DNA of 64,000 nt from Cristatella mucedo (Eukaryota; Bryozoa; Phylactolaemata; Cristatellidae), in contig WPIO01000041.1 of NCBI GenBank assembly GCA_009760855.2, positions 2,612,501 to 2,676,500 of the forward strand. The letters run 5' to 3'. The position numbers and the translations under genes were made by a program. Of the stretch, positions 35,090-48,600 are shown in pieces. The first letter of the stretch is position 1. The number at the start of each line of letters is the position of its first letter. Under the pieces are notes generated by a model that saw only the letters and a list, made by a program, of their open reading frames with translations, was not told the DNA's origin and searched no databases.

Positions 35090-35880
35090 AAGACTAAACG
35101 GAGCAGGCGTCTTTAACTGAAACTTAATGGATGCAATGCTATTGCGAGTGCTTAAAAAGGCCGAAAGCGAGTTCCAGATTTTCGCTTGAAAAACTCAAGG
35201 TCCTATCCCCCAAAAAAATTTTAATTTAGCTCGGAGAATGGCGATAGGATTTTGCACTGACGAGATGGTTGTTCGTTCAAAACCACGTGAGTGGATGGGA
35301 GACGAGGTATTTGAGCTGAAAGCAGGCAGCCTTTTACTGTGGAGTTTACGCTGTCGTCCAGCGACGGGTCATTTTGGAACGGGACCACCAAGCGTCTGAG
35401 CAGACTGTAAACGACATAAGCTGGCTGAGCCTATGTTGAGGGTTGCTTTTCAATTTCTGAGCTGCAATTCTGGGTTTCCCCTTAACTTGTAAGTTGGTTT
35501 TGTCATGCTTCAATTTGAGAGGTTTTGCTTCTGTCTCATTGTCAACGGTTGTGCTGACCACTACACTGGAAAGAGAGGTAATACATAAACTTGTTAAAAA
35601 ATGGACCGTAAATCTGTGGCGTAAAACCTTATTAAGAGGTTCCCAGGATGACCGTTGACCGATAAGATATACGTTGTGAAAATTTTCCAAATTAAACAGG
35701 ACCTACGTGATTGCAGTCCAGTGTAAGCAATACCGGTTCGAGATAGTGCACGCTCAAGAAGGACTCGACGATCAACGATAGCAGCAGCGTCCCTGCTGCA
35801 CGCCACGCCTGCAATCACGCTCGAATAGCTTTGCGCTTTGGTCTCCGACTTTGCCAAAACTGGTCTACAAAGCAAATTAG
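35090..35880 (-). mobile_element. old LINE-B remnant, inverted
   Basis: Minus-strand frames contain degenerate LINE-B text: VLLERALSRTGIAYTGLQS, ILSVNGHPGNLL, and further on LKLKHDKTNLQVKGKPRIA in place of LKLNDDKTNLLVMGKPSVI. Many breaks. Confidence 0.6.
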
Positions 35881-36129
35881 CCCTTCATTTTGCGGTCCTC
35901 GTATTCAGCGGAAGGATACACCGCGGTTGCTGTAGGCATCGCTTCTCCTCAGTGGGTCTCCCACTTATTTTTCCCACTTGACTCATTCTCCGGTTCTGCC
36001 GTCCTTTAGTCGCTACATGCGTACTGCGCTCTGCGAATTCAGCCATGCTTTCTCCGTTTGACAGACCTTCTCTTCCTGAGTTGTCTCCACGTTTTTTGAC
36101 CCGCAGAGTAAGGAGCTAGGGAAGCTGGC

Positions 36130-36495
36130 GTCACCGCCACGCGCCGCGTCGAATTAAGCTTCCGTTGGGGGCGGCGGCGGAAGCGAGTCGAACGCACCGC
36201 CTTTCCTGGAAATCGGCAGTCGCCGCCCCCTTCCCCCCCCCCCGTCGGCGAGTCACTCCCACGCCCGCCGCGAGCGGGCTCCCGTACGATCGGTCGGCGC
36301 GCGGGCTTCTGAGAACGCCGCATCCCTCTCGTCCCGTCGAGCGGTCTCTCGCGGTCTCTCGCGGCTCTCATCAGCGCTACGGTGGTCGCACCGCAGAGCG
36401 CTTGAGAGAGAGCATCCATTCCGTCGGCTGCTGCGCTGACTTGCTCGCGAGAGCTCACGCCAAGCCAACCGCCGCCGTCCGCCCCAGCCGTCCAG
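36130..36495 (+). promoter_or_regulatory. CpG-rich promoter/5' UTR region of the PC2-like gene
   Basis: A sharp rise in GC and CpG begins near 36120 and runs through exon 1 to about 36690. It contains GC-box-like 'gggggcggcggcgg' (36167-36180), a C-run (36230-36242) and a tandem 'gcggtctctc' pair (36340-36360). No TATA box is clear. Its position just before the initiator ATG at 36496 suggests a CpG-island-type promoter. From 35881 to 36129 nothing is recognised. Confidence 0.5.
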
Positions 36496-36681
36496 ATGCA
36501 CAACGCGTCGTCGCGCTCGAGCGGCTACCGTGTGGTCGTCGTCCTGCTAGCCGTCCTCGCGAATGAAGCGGCGGGCATCAACGTCGCCGTCAACAGCTGG
36601 TACGTCAGACTCGCTCGGCCCGCCGACGCCCGCGAAGCCGCCGAGGTGGCGACACGAAACGGTTTCACCTACTTGGGACCG
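36496..36681 (+). CDS. PCSK2: PC2-like exon 1: signal peptide and start of propeptide
   Basis: 62 codons from the ATG at 36496 to the donor CCG followed by GTAAGT, phase 0. A hydrophobic core VVVVLLAVLA before NEAAG makes a clear signal peptide. NSWYVRLARPADAREAAEVA and RNGFTYLGP match the opening of convertase propeptides (N-x-W/H-V-x-L...A...A...GF). No other ATG in this frame lies upstream within the GC-rich leader. Confidence 0.9.
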
Positions 36682-39600
36682 GTAAGTTAGCTCCGCATAA
36701 ATCGCCGCCGTCCGCTAGCGACAAAGCTCCGCTTAAGCGCTGTGGACTTCTGCTCAGAGCAGAGTGCGGGCGCGGTGCGAGTTGGGCCGCCTAGGGGAGG
36801 CAACTCCGAAGTATGCTAGCTAAGAAACTTCTAGTCGGTGCCACATGCGGAATGCTGTACTGTAACCTATCGCTATCAGCAACTCCATAGAACCACGCAG
36901 ACTAAGTTTGAGTTCTTTTACAGCGTCTTAGCCTACGCGGCGTCTGGTACGCATATGTTTTATATGGGGCAGTAAACGCTTAAATTTTTAAAAGTGTATG
37001 CTAATTTTATTTCTGATAGTCCTGACAAAATGTGTGTGTCAAGCTCCTTTCTTTTGCCGAGCGTACGTTAAAGTGACGCCGCATGCAACAGGCACCTGCA
37101 TCGGCTTACGTGGGCACAAAATGTCTGCTGTTGGTAGCAAGTTTCTGCTGTCGACGTCAACTACTGTTGAACGGTTGCTCTCCCTGCGGAGCGAGTGGAC
37201 AATCTCTCAGAAACGTCCAAGTCTGCAAGCGCACACGCTAAAAGCTTTGGCTTTCCATCAAGCAAAGTAGAGATCTGTGGACTTTGGCGCAGACAGCTGT
37301 AGCTGTGAGTGACGAAGAAACGAAAAATATAACTATAGAAAGACGAGCCGACGACTAGCGAGGATGAGGAGGATATTGACGACTAGCGAGGATGAGGAGG
37401 AATACTGAGTCACTGATGCGAGAGATAGAAGCGAAAATTATTTTGCGATAAACGTTCAATAATCAATCATTTTATTGAAAATGCATGTCAATATATTGCA
37501 TTCGCTTCGATGACAATGGCAATATGCTTTATTTTGTTAGATTACAATATAAATATATTATTTTTAGCCTTTAAAATTGATAATACAATACCAATAGCAT
37601 TGTGCCATGGCTCGCTAAGTATTATGTGCCGTCATAGGTTTATTGGTGCATTCCATAAACAGAGAAGTCGCATCTTCTGTGTAGAAAAGGGCTAAGCCTC
37701 GGCTACAGCGCATAGACATCCCACTGTCAGTTACACCGCCTAGAACACCTGAAGGTAACTCATAATATATAATTCATTTGTGTAGCGGCCTAAGACAACT
37801 TAATCTCTACTCAGGTGCTTCGCATATGCCAAGTGGATCGACCACACGACCTCGGCAAGACCTTGGTTATTTTGGCCTCGGGCTGTACATGACAAACTCC
37901 GGGGTTTCGATTGGTCTCGGTTGGTCCAACTAGAAGCCAATTCGTAGAAGAAGCTTCTACTTGTCCTAACGTATCCGAGCGATTGGCAAAGTTCTGACGA
38001 TTTCTGTTTCGTGCCACACTTAACATCTTAGCGATAGGCGTGAGACCTGATGACGTAGAAAATATAGCAAGCACACGCTTAGCAAATAAATAGGTATGTA
38101 CTAGTAAGCATATTCGTTAATAATCGATCAAACTCTAGTCCCTGCTCCAGACCGTGAGTCAAACATGGTTGGGTGTCAAGCTGTACATCCTGTGCGATCC
38201 TATGTCCTCCTGTGCGACTGTTTGCCCGATTGCCTGCCCGGCCATCGGCTAGGCTAAGATACATCTTTCGGGGGCCGTGAGTCAAGCTGCGGACAGCCTT
38301 TTTTGCCTGCCGATTTATCAGCCTCTTTTGTATGGCGACAGAAGCGCCTTTACGGCTATCACCATCGCTTGCAGCGGCAATAAAGGATCGCCCGCCACAG
38401 GATTCGAACCCACGGCCTCGGCACCAAGGTCGTGACAAGCAACCGCTTTACCGAGTCAGCCATCGCGGCTCACCGCCTTCAGGGCTTCGCTGTCCCGCTG
38501 TGCTAAGGCTGTTAGCTTGCCGGGAGTTTATTTGAAGCCGCCATGGCAGGTCACGCTTCCTAGCTCGCACGGGTTCAGCTTGCTCCAGCCACTGAGCAAA
38601 GCTCTTGATGAGGATGAGGATTGGCCGCCCGGGGGCGCAGCGTCTTTGCGATTCGCTGGCTCGTCGTCGCTCCGCCGCTTCACCTACTCTTTTATTCTAA
38701 TTTTATTTCAGCTCTTCTCTCAAAACTTATCAGCAGAGCACCACTTCATGCACAAGGCCGTACCGCAAGCCGCCACGTACAGAAGTGTCGGACAAACCCG
38801 GAAGCTAAGATCAGACGACCTGGTAAGCGGCGTTTCTGCGATGCAAATCTAATTTGAAAGCACTGTTATTCTAGTCGTTTTCAAATGTCCAAGCATTAAA
38901 ACGTGCACAAAAAGGAAACGATTAGGCTGCACCTCCAGCAGCAGCATGGCCCGATGCTAATGTTTACAGCTTCTTTTTTGTTCGCTCTACGAGGCAGCTG
39001 TACAACTGCGAATGAGTGAGCATGGAAATTGTACTATTAAATCTTATTCGACGTTCTCAGGAATGATCAGAATGATTCTTAAAAGCGGTTTCTCCTAACT
39101 GTATGATACTTGTGTGTGACTAAGAAAAGATACATTATCGATTAACATTTTTTTAGCGTTTCTCGTAGACGTACTGAATGTCGAGCTGGTTTAATATTTA
39201 TCGTACACACGTTTTTTTGCGGTGTTACGTCTAGATTACAAAATTTCCCTTAGTTAGGACTACCGGCCTGCGCTCTTAATTGTCTGCAACTGGTGTAAAA
39301 CTCAGCACGTCATTAGTTATGTTTTCAACAGCGTTGCCCTTCCTAATTGAGCTTCGCTGGTTACCTAGCAAGCGTCGAATTGACTATTTGATATCACCTG
39401 TCCGGCTTATAGGGCGCGTTATGTAATGCGATGGAATGTATCTCCGTCTGTAACTCCACGAAGTCACCGAGACTATGTGAATGTTACGCAGGAGAGTTTC
39501 TGTAGCGTACTCAAAGCTTCAACGGCTTTTGGTGTTCACGTGACGGTGCCAACAAGTTTTGCCTCAAGAAACAAAGAGAAAGTGTAGCTGGGTCAGGAGG

Positions 39601-42600
39601 GCAGTTGGGGTAATGAGTAGCACGGAATTAATTTAATTTATCTCCGTTTGTAACTCTACAAAGCCATAAAGAATTGTGGGTGTTACGCAGGAGAGTTTTC
39701 TATAGCGCACTCACAGCCTAAGCGGCTTTTGGTACGCATTCAATAGCCAACAGACTTCATCTCACGCAGAAAAGAGAAAGTGAGACGCATAGCAGAGTCA
39801 GGAGAGCATTTGAGGTGGTGAGTAGCATGAAAGTAGCAGCTCAGGACGGCTGAAAAGGATGTGCTACAGTCGGCAACAGAAGATTAGTTGTCGTTGAATA
39901 AGAATCTTGGAAGCGAGTCCCACAGTCTAGGACCTGCAGGACCTAAAGCTACTGTCACCAACGATCTTTAAGCGGAGGAATGGAACAGCTGATTTATTGT
40001 CCATACAGATCGTGAGGGCACGAGGAGGCTGAAACTGGTGCAGCAGTTCAGCTAGGTATGGAGGAGCCAAGCCTTGGCGAGCCTTGTGGGTCAACGTAAG
40101 AACTTTGCTCTGTATCTTTTGATCAATCGACAGCCATCCTAGCTCTTTTAGCAAAGGAGACACTTGGTCAAACCTCTGAGCTGCACAAACTAGCCTTGCA
40201 GCCATATTCATAGCCAGCTGCATTGGCCTAGTTGTTTGTTTCGGTAGCCCAGCCCAAATGGAATTACAATAATCTAGCCGAGAGAGAACTAAGGAGCTAG
40301 TTAATTTCTTTGCAAGCCACCTTGGAAGTCAGCTCCTAATCTTAGATAGGGATCGGACGTGATGGTTAGACGTAGAAGCAGTCTTCTGAATGAAGCGTTT
40401 GAAATTGAGGCAGCTGTCCAAACGACAGCTAAATCTCGAGCACGTGGTGACGGTCGCACAACAGCGTCACCTATTAGAAGAACAGAGCCTTCTAATTCAG
40501 CCACACGTTTAGGGTGGCCTACGACCAGCATTTCAGATGTATTGTTATTTAGTTTTAAGATATTTTTGAGATCCAGGATCGAATGTCGGCAAGGCAAGAA
40601 GTCAGTTTATCCGTTGCTGCAGCAGATACCGACGGTTGGAATGTCAAATACAGCTGAGTATTGTCAGCATAAAAGGGATATCTTATTATATGGGCCTTAA
40701 TCACTTTTCCCAGAAGTTGGCTATAAATGGAGAACAGCAAGGGACTGAGGACGGACCGTTGAGGGACTCTACAGGTGTCTGGTCTGGTGGTTGAGACCAG
40801 ACCCCACACGGCACGGATTGAACACGATCAGAAAAGTACGATTTCAACCACGCCTGTGCCTCGTCTGCCAGACCGATCTTGTAAAATCGTTGAAGTAGGA
40901 CATCGTTATCAATGGTGTCGAAGGAAGCTGGTATATCTAGCAGCTCTCTCTTCAGTATGCCCAAGTGACCTAATGAATGCATTAGTCAGAGGTGGCTTTA
41001 CGCAGGTGCACAGCTACGAGCAGTTGTTTAACCAAAGAATTGAAGTTTGTGAGATAAAATATTTTTTGCATCGAGAGTCAGCCGGTGCTTTACAAATTGA
41101 GCTATATTGACCTTGACCTATTTTCTCTATGGTGGACTAAAGCCGTGGCTTTACGCTTTGGCCTTTTATTTTTTCCGAATAACTTCCACGAGCCGAACAC
41201 TGTGTCGCAGTCTCAGAATAGGCGTATACGGTGTATAGCCTTAATTCAAGGCGAAGGCTCTATTGCGGATTGCCTGCCCTGCTACTAATTGCATTTGGTG
41301 TCGAGCTTTCAATTTAAAATCTGCTACGGTCGCTGGCCAGTGATCATATTCGCTTGTCATTTTTACGCGGGTTCAGGCAGGCAAAACTTTTTTCCCACGC
41401 AGGCACTCAGTGGCTGGTTCGAAAGCCCCTCGAGTAGCTGAATGCACGAAAGCGAGTGACCTCAGCTCCAAATGGAGCAGAAAATAAATCTAAATCCCAA
41501 TCCAACGAAACGCCATCTTCTGAGATTCTGAGAGCAACAAAAAAACATTTCACCAGTAGTGCGAAACGGATTTCTACGAGCGTCATATGTGTATGCTGCC
41601 GCTTTCTATATATCTATGCTTCCACTTTCGATGTATCTCCGTCTGTAACTCAAAGCAGAGTCAGGAGAGCACTTAAGGTAGTGAGTAGCATGGAAGTAGC
41701 AGCTCATTATCGCTGAAAAGGATGTGCCATAGTCGGCAGTAGGAGAGTAGTTGTCGTTGCTTAAGAATTGTGGAAGCGAGTTCCACAGTCTAGGACCTGC
41801 AGAGCTAAAGCTTCTGTCGCCAACTGTCTTTAAGCGGAGGAATGGGACAGCTAATTTATTGTCCACACAGGACCTGAGGGCGCGAACAGGCTGAAACGGA
41901 TGCAGCAGTTCAGCTAGGTACGAAGGAGTCAAGCCGTGGCGGGCCTTGTGGGTATATCTTTGCTTCCTCTATCTTGCTTCTGCCGCGGTCAACCTCGCGA
42001 ACGAATTTCGTGTAGGCATGACATTACATGGGCAGGCTCGAGATCGTCGCCTGCCGGCTTGTCTATTTGCAGGTGACATTTGCAAGCCAGGAGGTGGGCT
42101 TCGTGCGAGTCAAGCGAGGTGCCGCCTGGATAGCCAGGCACCTAATGGGACGACTCGTCACCGGTCTCAGTAGGCCGAAAAAGCCGACCGCCGACGCCGC
42201 CGATAAATCCTGGGTAGCTCCGTCCGACTCGCTATACGGGAAGGAGTGGTATCTGGTAAGGCATTGCGAGTGCCTTCCCTCAACTTCTCTACAATCTCAA
42301 CGGATCTCATCCGACTCCCGAAAGCTTCCTTCTTAAGAAAATGCACGCTTCCTCGTGCTTGGAAATTTTACCATTCATTTTGATAACCCAACCGATCACC
42401 CTCGGGTGCGAACTGTGTATCTTGGCTGATTAATTTTCTCGTTTGGCTTGTGGACATGGCTCCACTAGCATTAAATATCACGACTCCATCGAGCATATCA
42501 CAGCGGTGTCTTGCTGTCATTGCTTATTCTCACCGCATTTTGCACGTCTGACTGCATGTGGGTCTCATTCATTTTGCACTTTGTTTCCCACTTGGTAGAT

Positions 42601-45600
42601 CAAACATGCCTTAGTGCATAACTATCCTATCGTGTTTCCTTTGCAGCAAATGTAAAGCGCCAATCTAATGTAAAGTAATGTATCTTTGTCTGTAACTCAT
42701 TTGGTAGATGAAACATTCCTAATGAATCGGAAAAAACTCAAGGTCTTTGACAAATGGGATGATCACAAAAATACTTTTTCCTCGCCCCTGCCGCTCAACG
42801 CTCAATCCCCCGGCTCCTTTCAGCTGCCCAAATTCCAGCTCAAATGATTATGGTACAACCACGCTAGTTCGTGCGTTTGTGACATCCGTTCTAGACAAAC
42901 GCAAATCACCACTACCTGTTTGTGCCGCAGGACGCTTACAGTTGGTGCAAAACTCTGCTGCAATATTTATCAGTGGCGAATATCATAAACGAAATTCTGA
43001 ACCACCTTTCAATGACCTACACAGGCTCCCTATCAAGGAGTCTCTTTCAATCAGCATTAGGTCATTCGCATGTCATTCACGTTCCATTATCCTCTCGCTG
43101 TGTCCTTCCAACCGAAAGTAGCTCCTTCTCAGGCTTCGTAACATAGAGCCCACTCTTCGTCTGACACTCAGGTCGTTTTTCTGCGCCTCTTACCAAACTT
43201 GAATCCTCAGGTGATCGTGCTACAGAAAAAGGCCTTTAGGCCACTGCAGCTACTGATGAATATGGCTGCAATGCTATTTAATAAATCCGAGAGGTTTGAC
43301 CAGATGACTCCTTTGCTGAAGGAGCTTCGATGGCTTCCGGCTGATCAACGGATACACAGGAAAGTTCTTCCGCTTGCGCCACAAGTCCCGTCATGGCTAG
43401 GCTTCGTCCTGCCTAGCTGAACGGGTGCATCAGTTTCAGCCTCCTTGTGCCTTCAGGTCTCTATTGAAAATAAATTGGCCGTTCCATTCCTCTTCCATTA
43501 GACTGTTGGCGACAGAAGCGTTTGCTCTGCTTTTCAGCGGTCTTGAGTTTCTACTTCCATGCTACTCACTACCTCAACTGCTCTCCTGACTCAGCTATGC
43601 TTCTCACTTTCTCTTGTCGCGTGAGATTAAGTCTGTCGGCCACCTAATGTGTACCGAAAAACACTCCTGCCGTGAGTTTGCTGTGCAAAACATTCCACTT
43701 AGTCTTTGCGGCTTTGTGAAGTTACCGACGGAGATGGATTGCATTACGATACGTATCTAATGTGGTGCATGACTGCTTGCATTTACCGCTGCAGAAAAAC
43801 ACGGGACAGGCCGGTGGTGTTCCAGGCCTCGATCTCAACGTCGAAGCCGCCTGGGCCAAAGGCTACACCGGCCGAAACATCACGACGGCCGTCATGGACG
43901 ACGGGCTTGATTACCTTCACTCCGATCTCGCTGATAATTACGTAAGCCAAGAGCGAATGCCTTTGACTTGAGCCTGCTGACATAGCGGCCACGAGTGCTG
44001 TCGTTGGGAGTGACGTCATCGAGATACACTCAGCGTAAATAACAATAATAATAATGCACTTGATAAAGCGCCCATGGAAAACTCGATCCTAGGCGATTTA
44101 CATTTGCTGCAAAACAAACTGCGTTTGAATAGTGAGTAATATCCTGCTTGATAAACAGCATGAATAACATGGTCAAGTGTGTTATGCACAAGGTCAGTAT
44201 GCAAGTGTGGTTAGTGGCAGCATCCACAATATCAGCACGCATAAGCACATGGAGAACGAATCACAGGGACCCACTTAATGCTGTCCTAAGTAGGTGTCTT
44301 TTTAATTTCATTTTAAATGGGATCAAGTAAACGGACGTTCTGACGCAAGTCGGGAGTGAGTACCGGGCTTTGGGGCATTCGAACTAAATGCACGGTCTCC
44401 AAAGGATTTGAAGTTTGTACGAGGTATTGGTCCACTGTTGGATTCCGAAAAGCGGGTGGTACGATGCTTGGCCTGGTGGGGGAGTAGATCTGAGAGATGG
44501 GCTGGAGCCAAATAATGAAGTGACCTAAAAGTGAGCGACAAAACCTTGAAGTCGATCAGTTTCTTGACTGGGAGCCAGTGCAGGTCGGCGAGAAGTGGTG
44601 TGATGTGGCAGCTGCAACACTCATGACAGACAAGCCCAGCTGCAGAGTTTTGCAATAGCTGTAAGCGTCTGATTGCACATTGGGGTAGGCCAGCAAGCAG
44701 TGAGTTATAGAAGTCGAGACGGAATGTCACGAATGCATGGACCAACTTAGACGTGGTATCCTCATCTAAATAAGCCCGAATTTTACCAATGTTATGTACC
44801 TGAACGTAGGCAGACTTGATAGTGGAGCTGATGTGATCTTCTAGCGAGAGGTCACTTTCGAACATGACATTTTGATTTCGTGCAGATTCAACAGGTGATA
44901 TGCTGGCAGAGCCCATTTTGAGCGTCAGCCTTTTCCAATTTCTGAATCACACTGGGTTTGCCCATAACTAGTAAGTTATTTTTATCGTCATTCAATCTAA
45001 GAAAATTTGCTGCCAACCATGTGCGGATGTCATCAATACATGCAGTAAGGGAGTTGAAAGAATTCGAGGAGCTCAAAGGTTAGGATGGATCAAAGAAAAA
45101 GTACAGCTGAGTGTCATCCACCGAAAAGTGAAAGACTAAATTGTGCTTGGCAATCACATCCACAAGAGGGAGAGTATAAACCGTGCAAAGAACCAGACCT
45201 AGCACGGAGCCCTGAGGTACCCCATATTTCAGAGGTACCCCGGATGATCTTTGTCCATTCATGTCAAAACTGTGGATTATCCCTCTGAGATAGGACCTGA
45301 ACCACTGCAGCGCAATGCCAGTGGTGCCCAGACGAGATGAGGGCGAGATGAGAGGCGCTCTAGAAGAACTTGGTAATCGATGGTATCAAAAGCTACCGAA
45401 AGATCGAGCAAAACAAGCAGAGACACTCTAGTCATGTCTGCATTCCTAATTAGGTCATCGTACACCCTAAGCAATGCTGACTCTGTGGAGTGATTAGCTC
45501 CAACATGACTGGAACTTACTAGCAAGGTTGCAAGTTAGTCACTGGGGTACTCTTGACATCGAGAGGTTTTGAAATTTATCTTTTGACCGGCTTTTACTTT

Positions 45601-48600
45601 TGTCCAACCACATTAGGTCTTCACGGTAACAACGCTAATTATAGTATTAATAATACATTTAGCTTAAATCTTTGGTTGGTTTCGAAGATAACAGCCTGTA
45701 GTTTCAAAGGAAGCGCTTTCTGTGATTCAAACTTGCGTATAAATTGAGCAGGTCAGGATGCATTTCTTGGTTTTCTAGAGATTTCCAGCAAAAGATTTCA
45801 AGTTCTTTCAATAACGAGATGCGAATGCAAGCCGAGACCTGCCTATCAATTGAAATACGCAGTACTAATGCCTACGCAGCATGGCTTTCTGTCATAATCC
45901 CCGAAAGTGTTATATCAGACCCTTTCGCATCTACCTGCACTGACTCCCCATCAAGCATTTCGTATTGACTCAAATTTCCTATCACACACTATTAGGTTTC
46001 TTCACCTCTGCCCTACAGATTGTAAATACTCCCCAAACTGGCTTCCCCTAGGGCCACACTTCTGAATCAAGTTTCTAGCTGCGCATCTAACTATCCCCAA
46101 ATATTTTGAAACTGCGTAACATATTCCTTAAATTCCTGAGCTGCCCAAGCCTGAAGCTTACTACTGACTGACGCCACGAAGCCTCAAAGCCTTTGGAGAC
46201 CGTGCCTTTAGTTCCTATGCTCCCAAAACCCGGAACTCACTGCCGACTTGCGTCACGACATATCCAGACTCGACCAAATTGAAAAAGAAACTAAAAACGA
46301 ATCTATTTATCACAGCATTTAGTGGGTCCTTGTGATTCGTCCTGTATGTGTTACTGCGTGCTAACTCTGTGCCTGCTGCCACTAACCACACTGGCATGCT
46401 GATCTTGTGCATTTCACTCCTAACTATGCTCTTCTTGATTTATTGAGCATCCTACCACTTGCCATTCGATCGTGCTTTCTTTGCAGCAAATATAAAGTGC
46501 CTAGAAAGAGGTAGAGTTCTCTGAAGGCACTTGATCAAATGTATTATTATTATTATTACCTAATTAACAAATTTAATTGGGTACCTGTCCCTTACGGTAT
46601 TCGCTTCGTCCTCTTGAAGTTTACTTTGTGTGCCTCGGGCATGCTGAAATTTAGCAGTCAAACGCATAACGAACGGCATCTTTCCTTTTAAATGCACAGT
46701 ATTATCAGAGGCCTATATTTCGTTCCAGTATGGTCCAATATGTAAAATTATTATTGCTGTTGTGTATCTGTATTAATATATTATGCCTGGTGAGATCTGC
46801 TCATCAACTGGAGTCTCTAATGATTGCTTCTCTTCCCCCCAAGGCTGTAATGCGATTCGTCAAACGAGGCGCAGCAAACCTGGCATGCTCTGTGCCTCAG
46901 TGCCTCAGCTCCTTGCAGTGCTTCGTACCACTAGTGCCTCAGCACTTGGCATTGCTTTGTACCTCAGGGCCTCAGCACCTTTCAGGCCTTGATGGCTTGC
47001 ATGCACAGAGCCTCAGAACCTAGTACGGTCCGTGACTGGCATGTTCAGTGCCTCAGCGCTTGCATGTAGAGGGCCTCAATAGCGGCTGCTTTTTTTACTT
47101 TACTGACTTGTTCACCTCGTCGCCAATCGAAGTGAACAATTTGTGTGCGTTCACACAAGCACGTTTTGTCTACCAGAAATTTTTTGTCTCAGAATCCGGA
47201 AGCCAGCTACGACGTCACGAGCAACGATCCCTATCCTTACCCCAGGTATACGGACGACGGTTTCAACAGGTAGGAGCTGCGACAGAATTGTCGCCTGCCA
47301 CGGCCCATGAGCCGAGACGACCAGCGCCCCGGCCAGCACCCCGACCAGCGCTCCTGTTAGCAACCCGGCCAGCGTTCTCTACCAGCGTTCCTGCCAGCTT
47401 CCCTGCCTGCGTTCTCTGCCAGCGTTTCTGCCAGAATCCGGCCAGAACTCACTGCAGCATTCAAAAACGGGGAGGCGGGCCTGTGCAGACGTGAGCGAAC
47501 GCGTCTTTGGAAATCACATTCAGAGCCATTTCAGTCGACCGATCGACGGCGGCTTTACCAAGCTTGGACCGCCACGTGGCCTCGTCCCACCGCTGAGCAC
47601 CTCCTCTTGGTCAAATACGGGTCAAACCGCTCATTGCTGACTATACCAGCATGGTTAAGGGATAACTGGTTGCTTGTAGGTCTGCAAGCCTTCTCATTTA
47701 TTGACACTTATGAGTAACGATAAAAGAGGTTAATACCGTAAAGCGTCTGTATTGGCTTATTACCGTCTTTCCCGTTCACTTTCCCGTTCATCAAGCTCGG
47801 CTGTGTTTTTGGACCGCTGTATGATTTGCCTGAATTTGAAGTCCTTACTAGCTTCTAATACGCATACTAAAACAGGTAGCACTTTAAAAAAATGTCCATT
47901 TGTTTTAAATGGTTATGGACGTCTAAATGCGAGCAGCATCCGTTCGCCATCCTGTCGACTTGTGCTCCCTCGCGAGCAGCCTTCCATTGTTGCTTCGCTA
48001 TCTGACGACCGCACCGTTCGTTACGATCGTGCAAGTTTATTGCGGTTTTGCTATTTTCGTTCAAATTCCTCCTTAATGCTGCTGCTGCGGCCAGACCTCA
48101 AAATTTGGTATTCCTCTGCCGGATTGCCAGAGACAGCCAGAGATAGAATGAGAGATTAATCTCGAGTGTGCACTGTCTCGAGTTGCTTCAAGCGAGCTCT
48201 CCCTCATGAACCTCAGAGAAACATTGTCACCTAGTGGCGACCACGCCGGCTCTAACCCACGAGGCCACTCTCACAGTGAGCTAATAGAATTCGCGATCAC
48301 TACACATAAGGCGGCGAAGCTAAAACTCTACAAGCTCCTTACAAGCTTTTCTCGGTCCGAGTGAATGTTTCGTTACGTAATGCGCTCTTAGGAACTTAGG
48401 TTATAGTAATTCGAGTCCTTCAGTAAAAGGCGATCCCTTTATTTGCCCACTGGGAGCGGTGGCAATAGCCGTAAAGAGTTTTCTGCAGCTGCATAAATTA
48501 ATCTGTTAAATAAGCTAACATTTAGGTTTAAATTGAGGTGTTTGGTATTTATAAACTGTCCACGGTGTGACTAAGGGCAAGAGCGATACTCTTTCGTACA

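Noticed and set aside
35346-35875. Possible host gene on the minus strand
   Set aside because: The readable pieces are degenerate LINE-B motifs.
36039-36566. Overlapping long frames on both strands in the CpG-rich region
   Set aside because: GC-rich sequence keeps all frames open. The only frame with a signal peptide and convertase propeptide begins at 36496.
47048-47494. 148-codon plus-strand frame across PC2-like exon 5
   Set aside because: It reads exon 5 in the wrong frame; the right frame gives DPYPYPRYTDD with splice sites on both sides.
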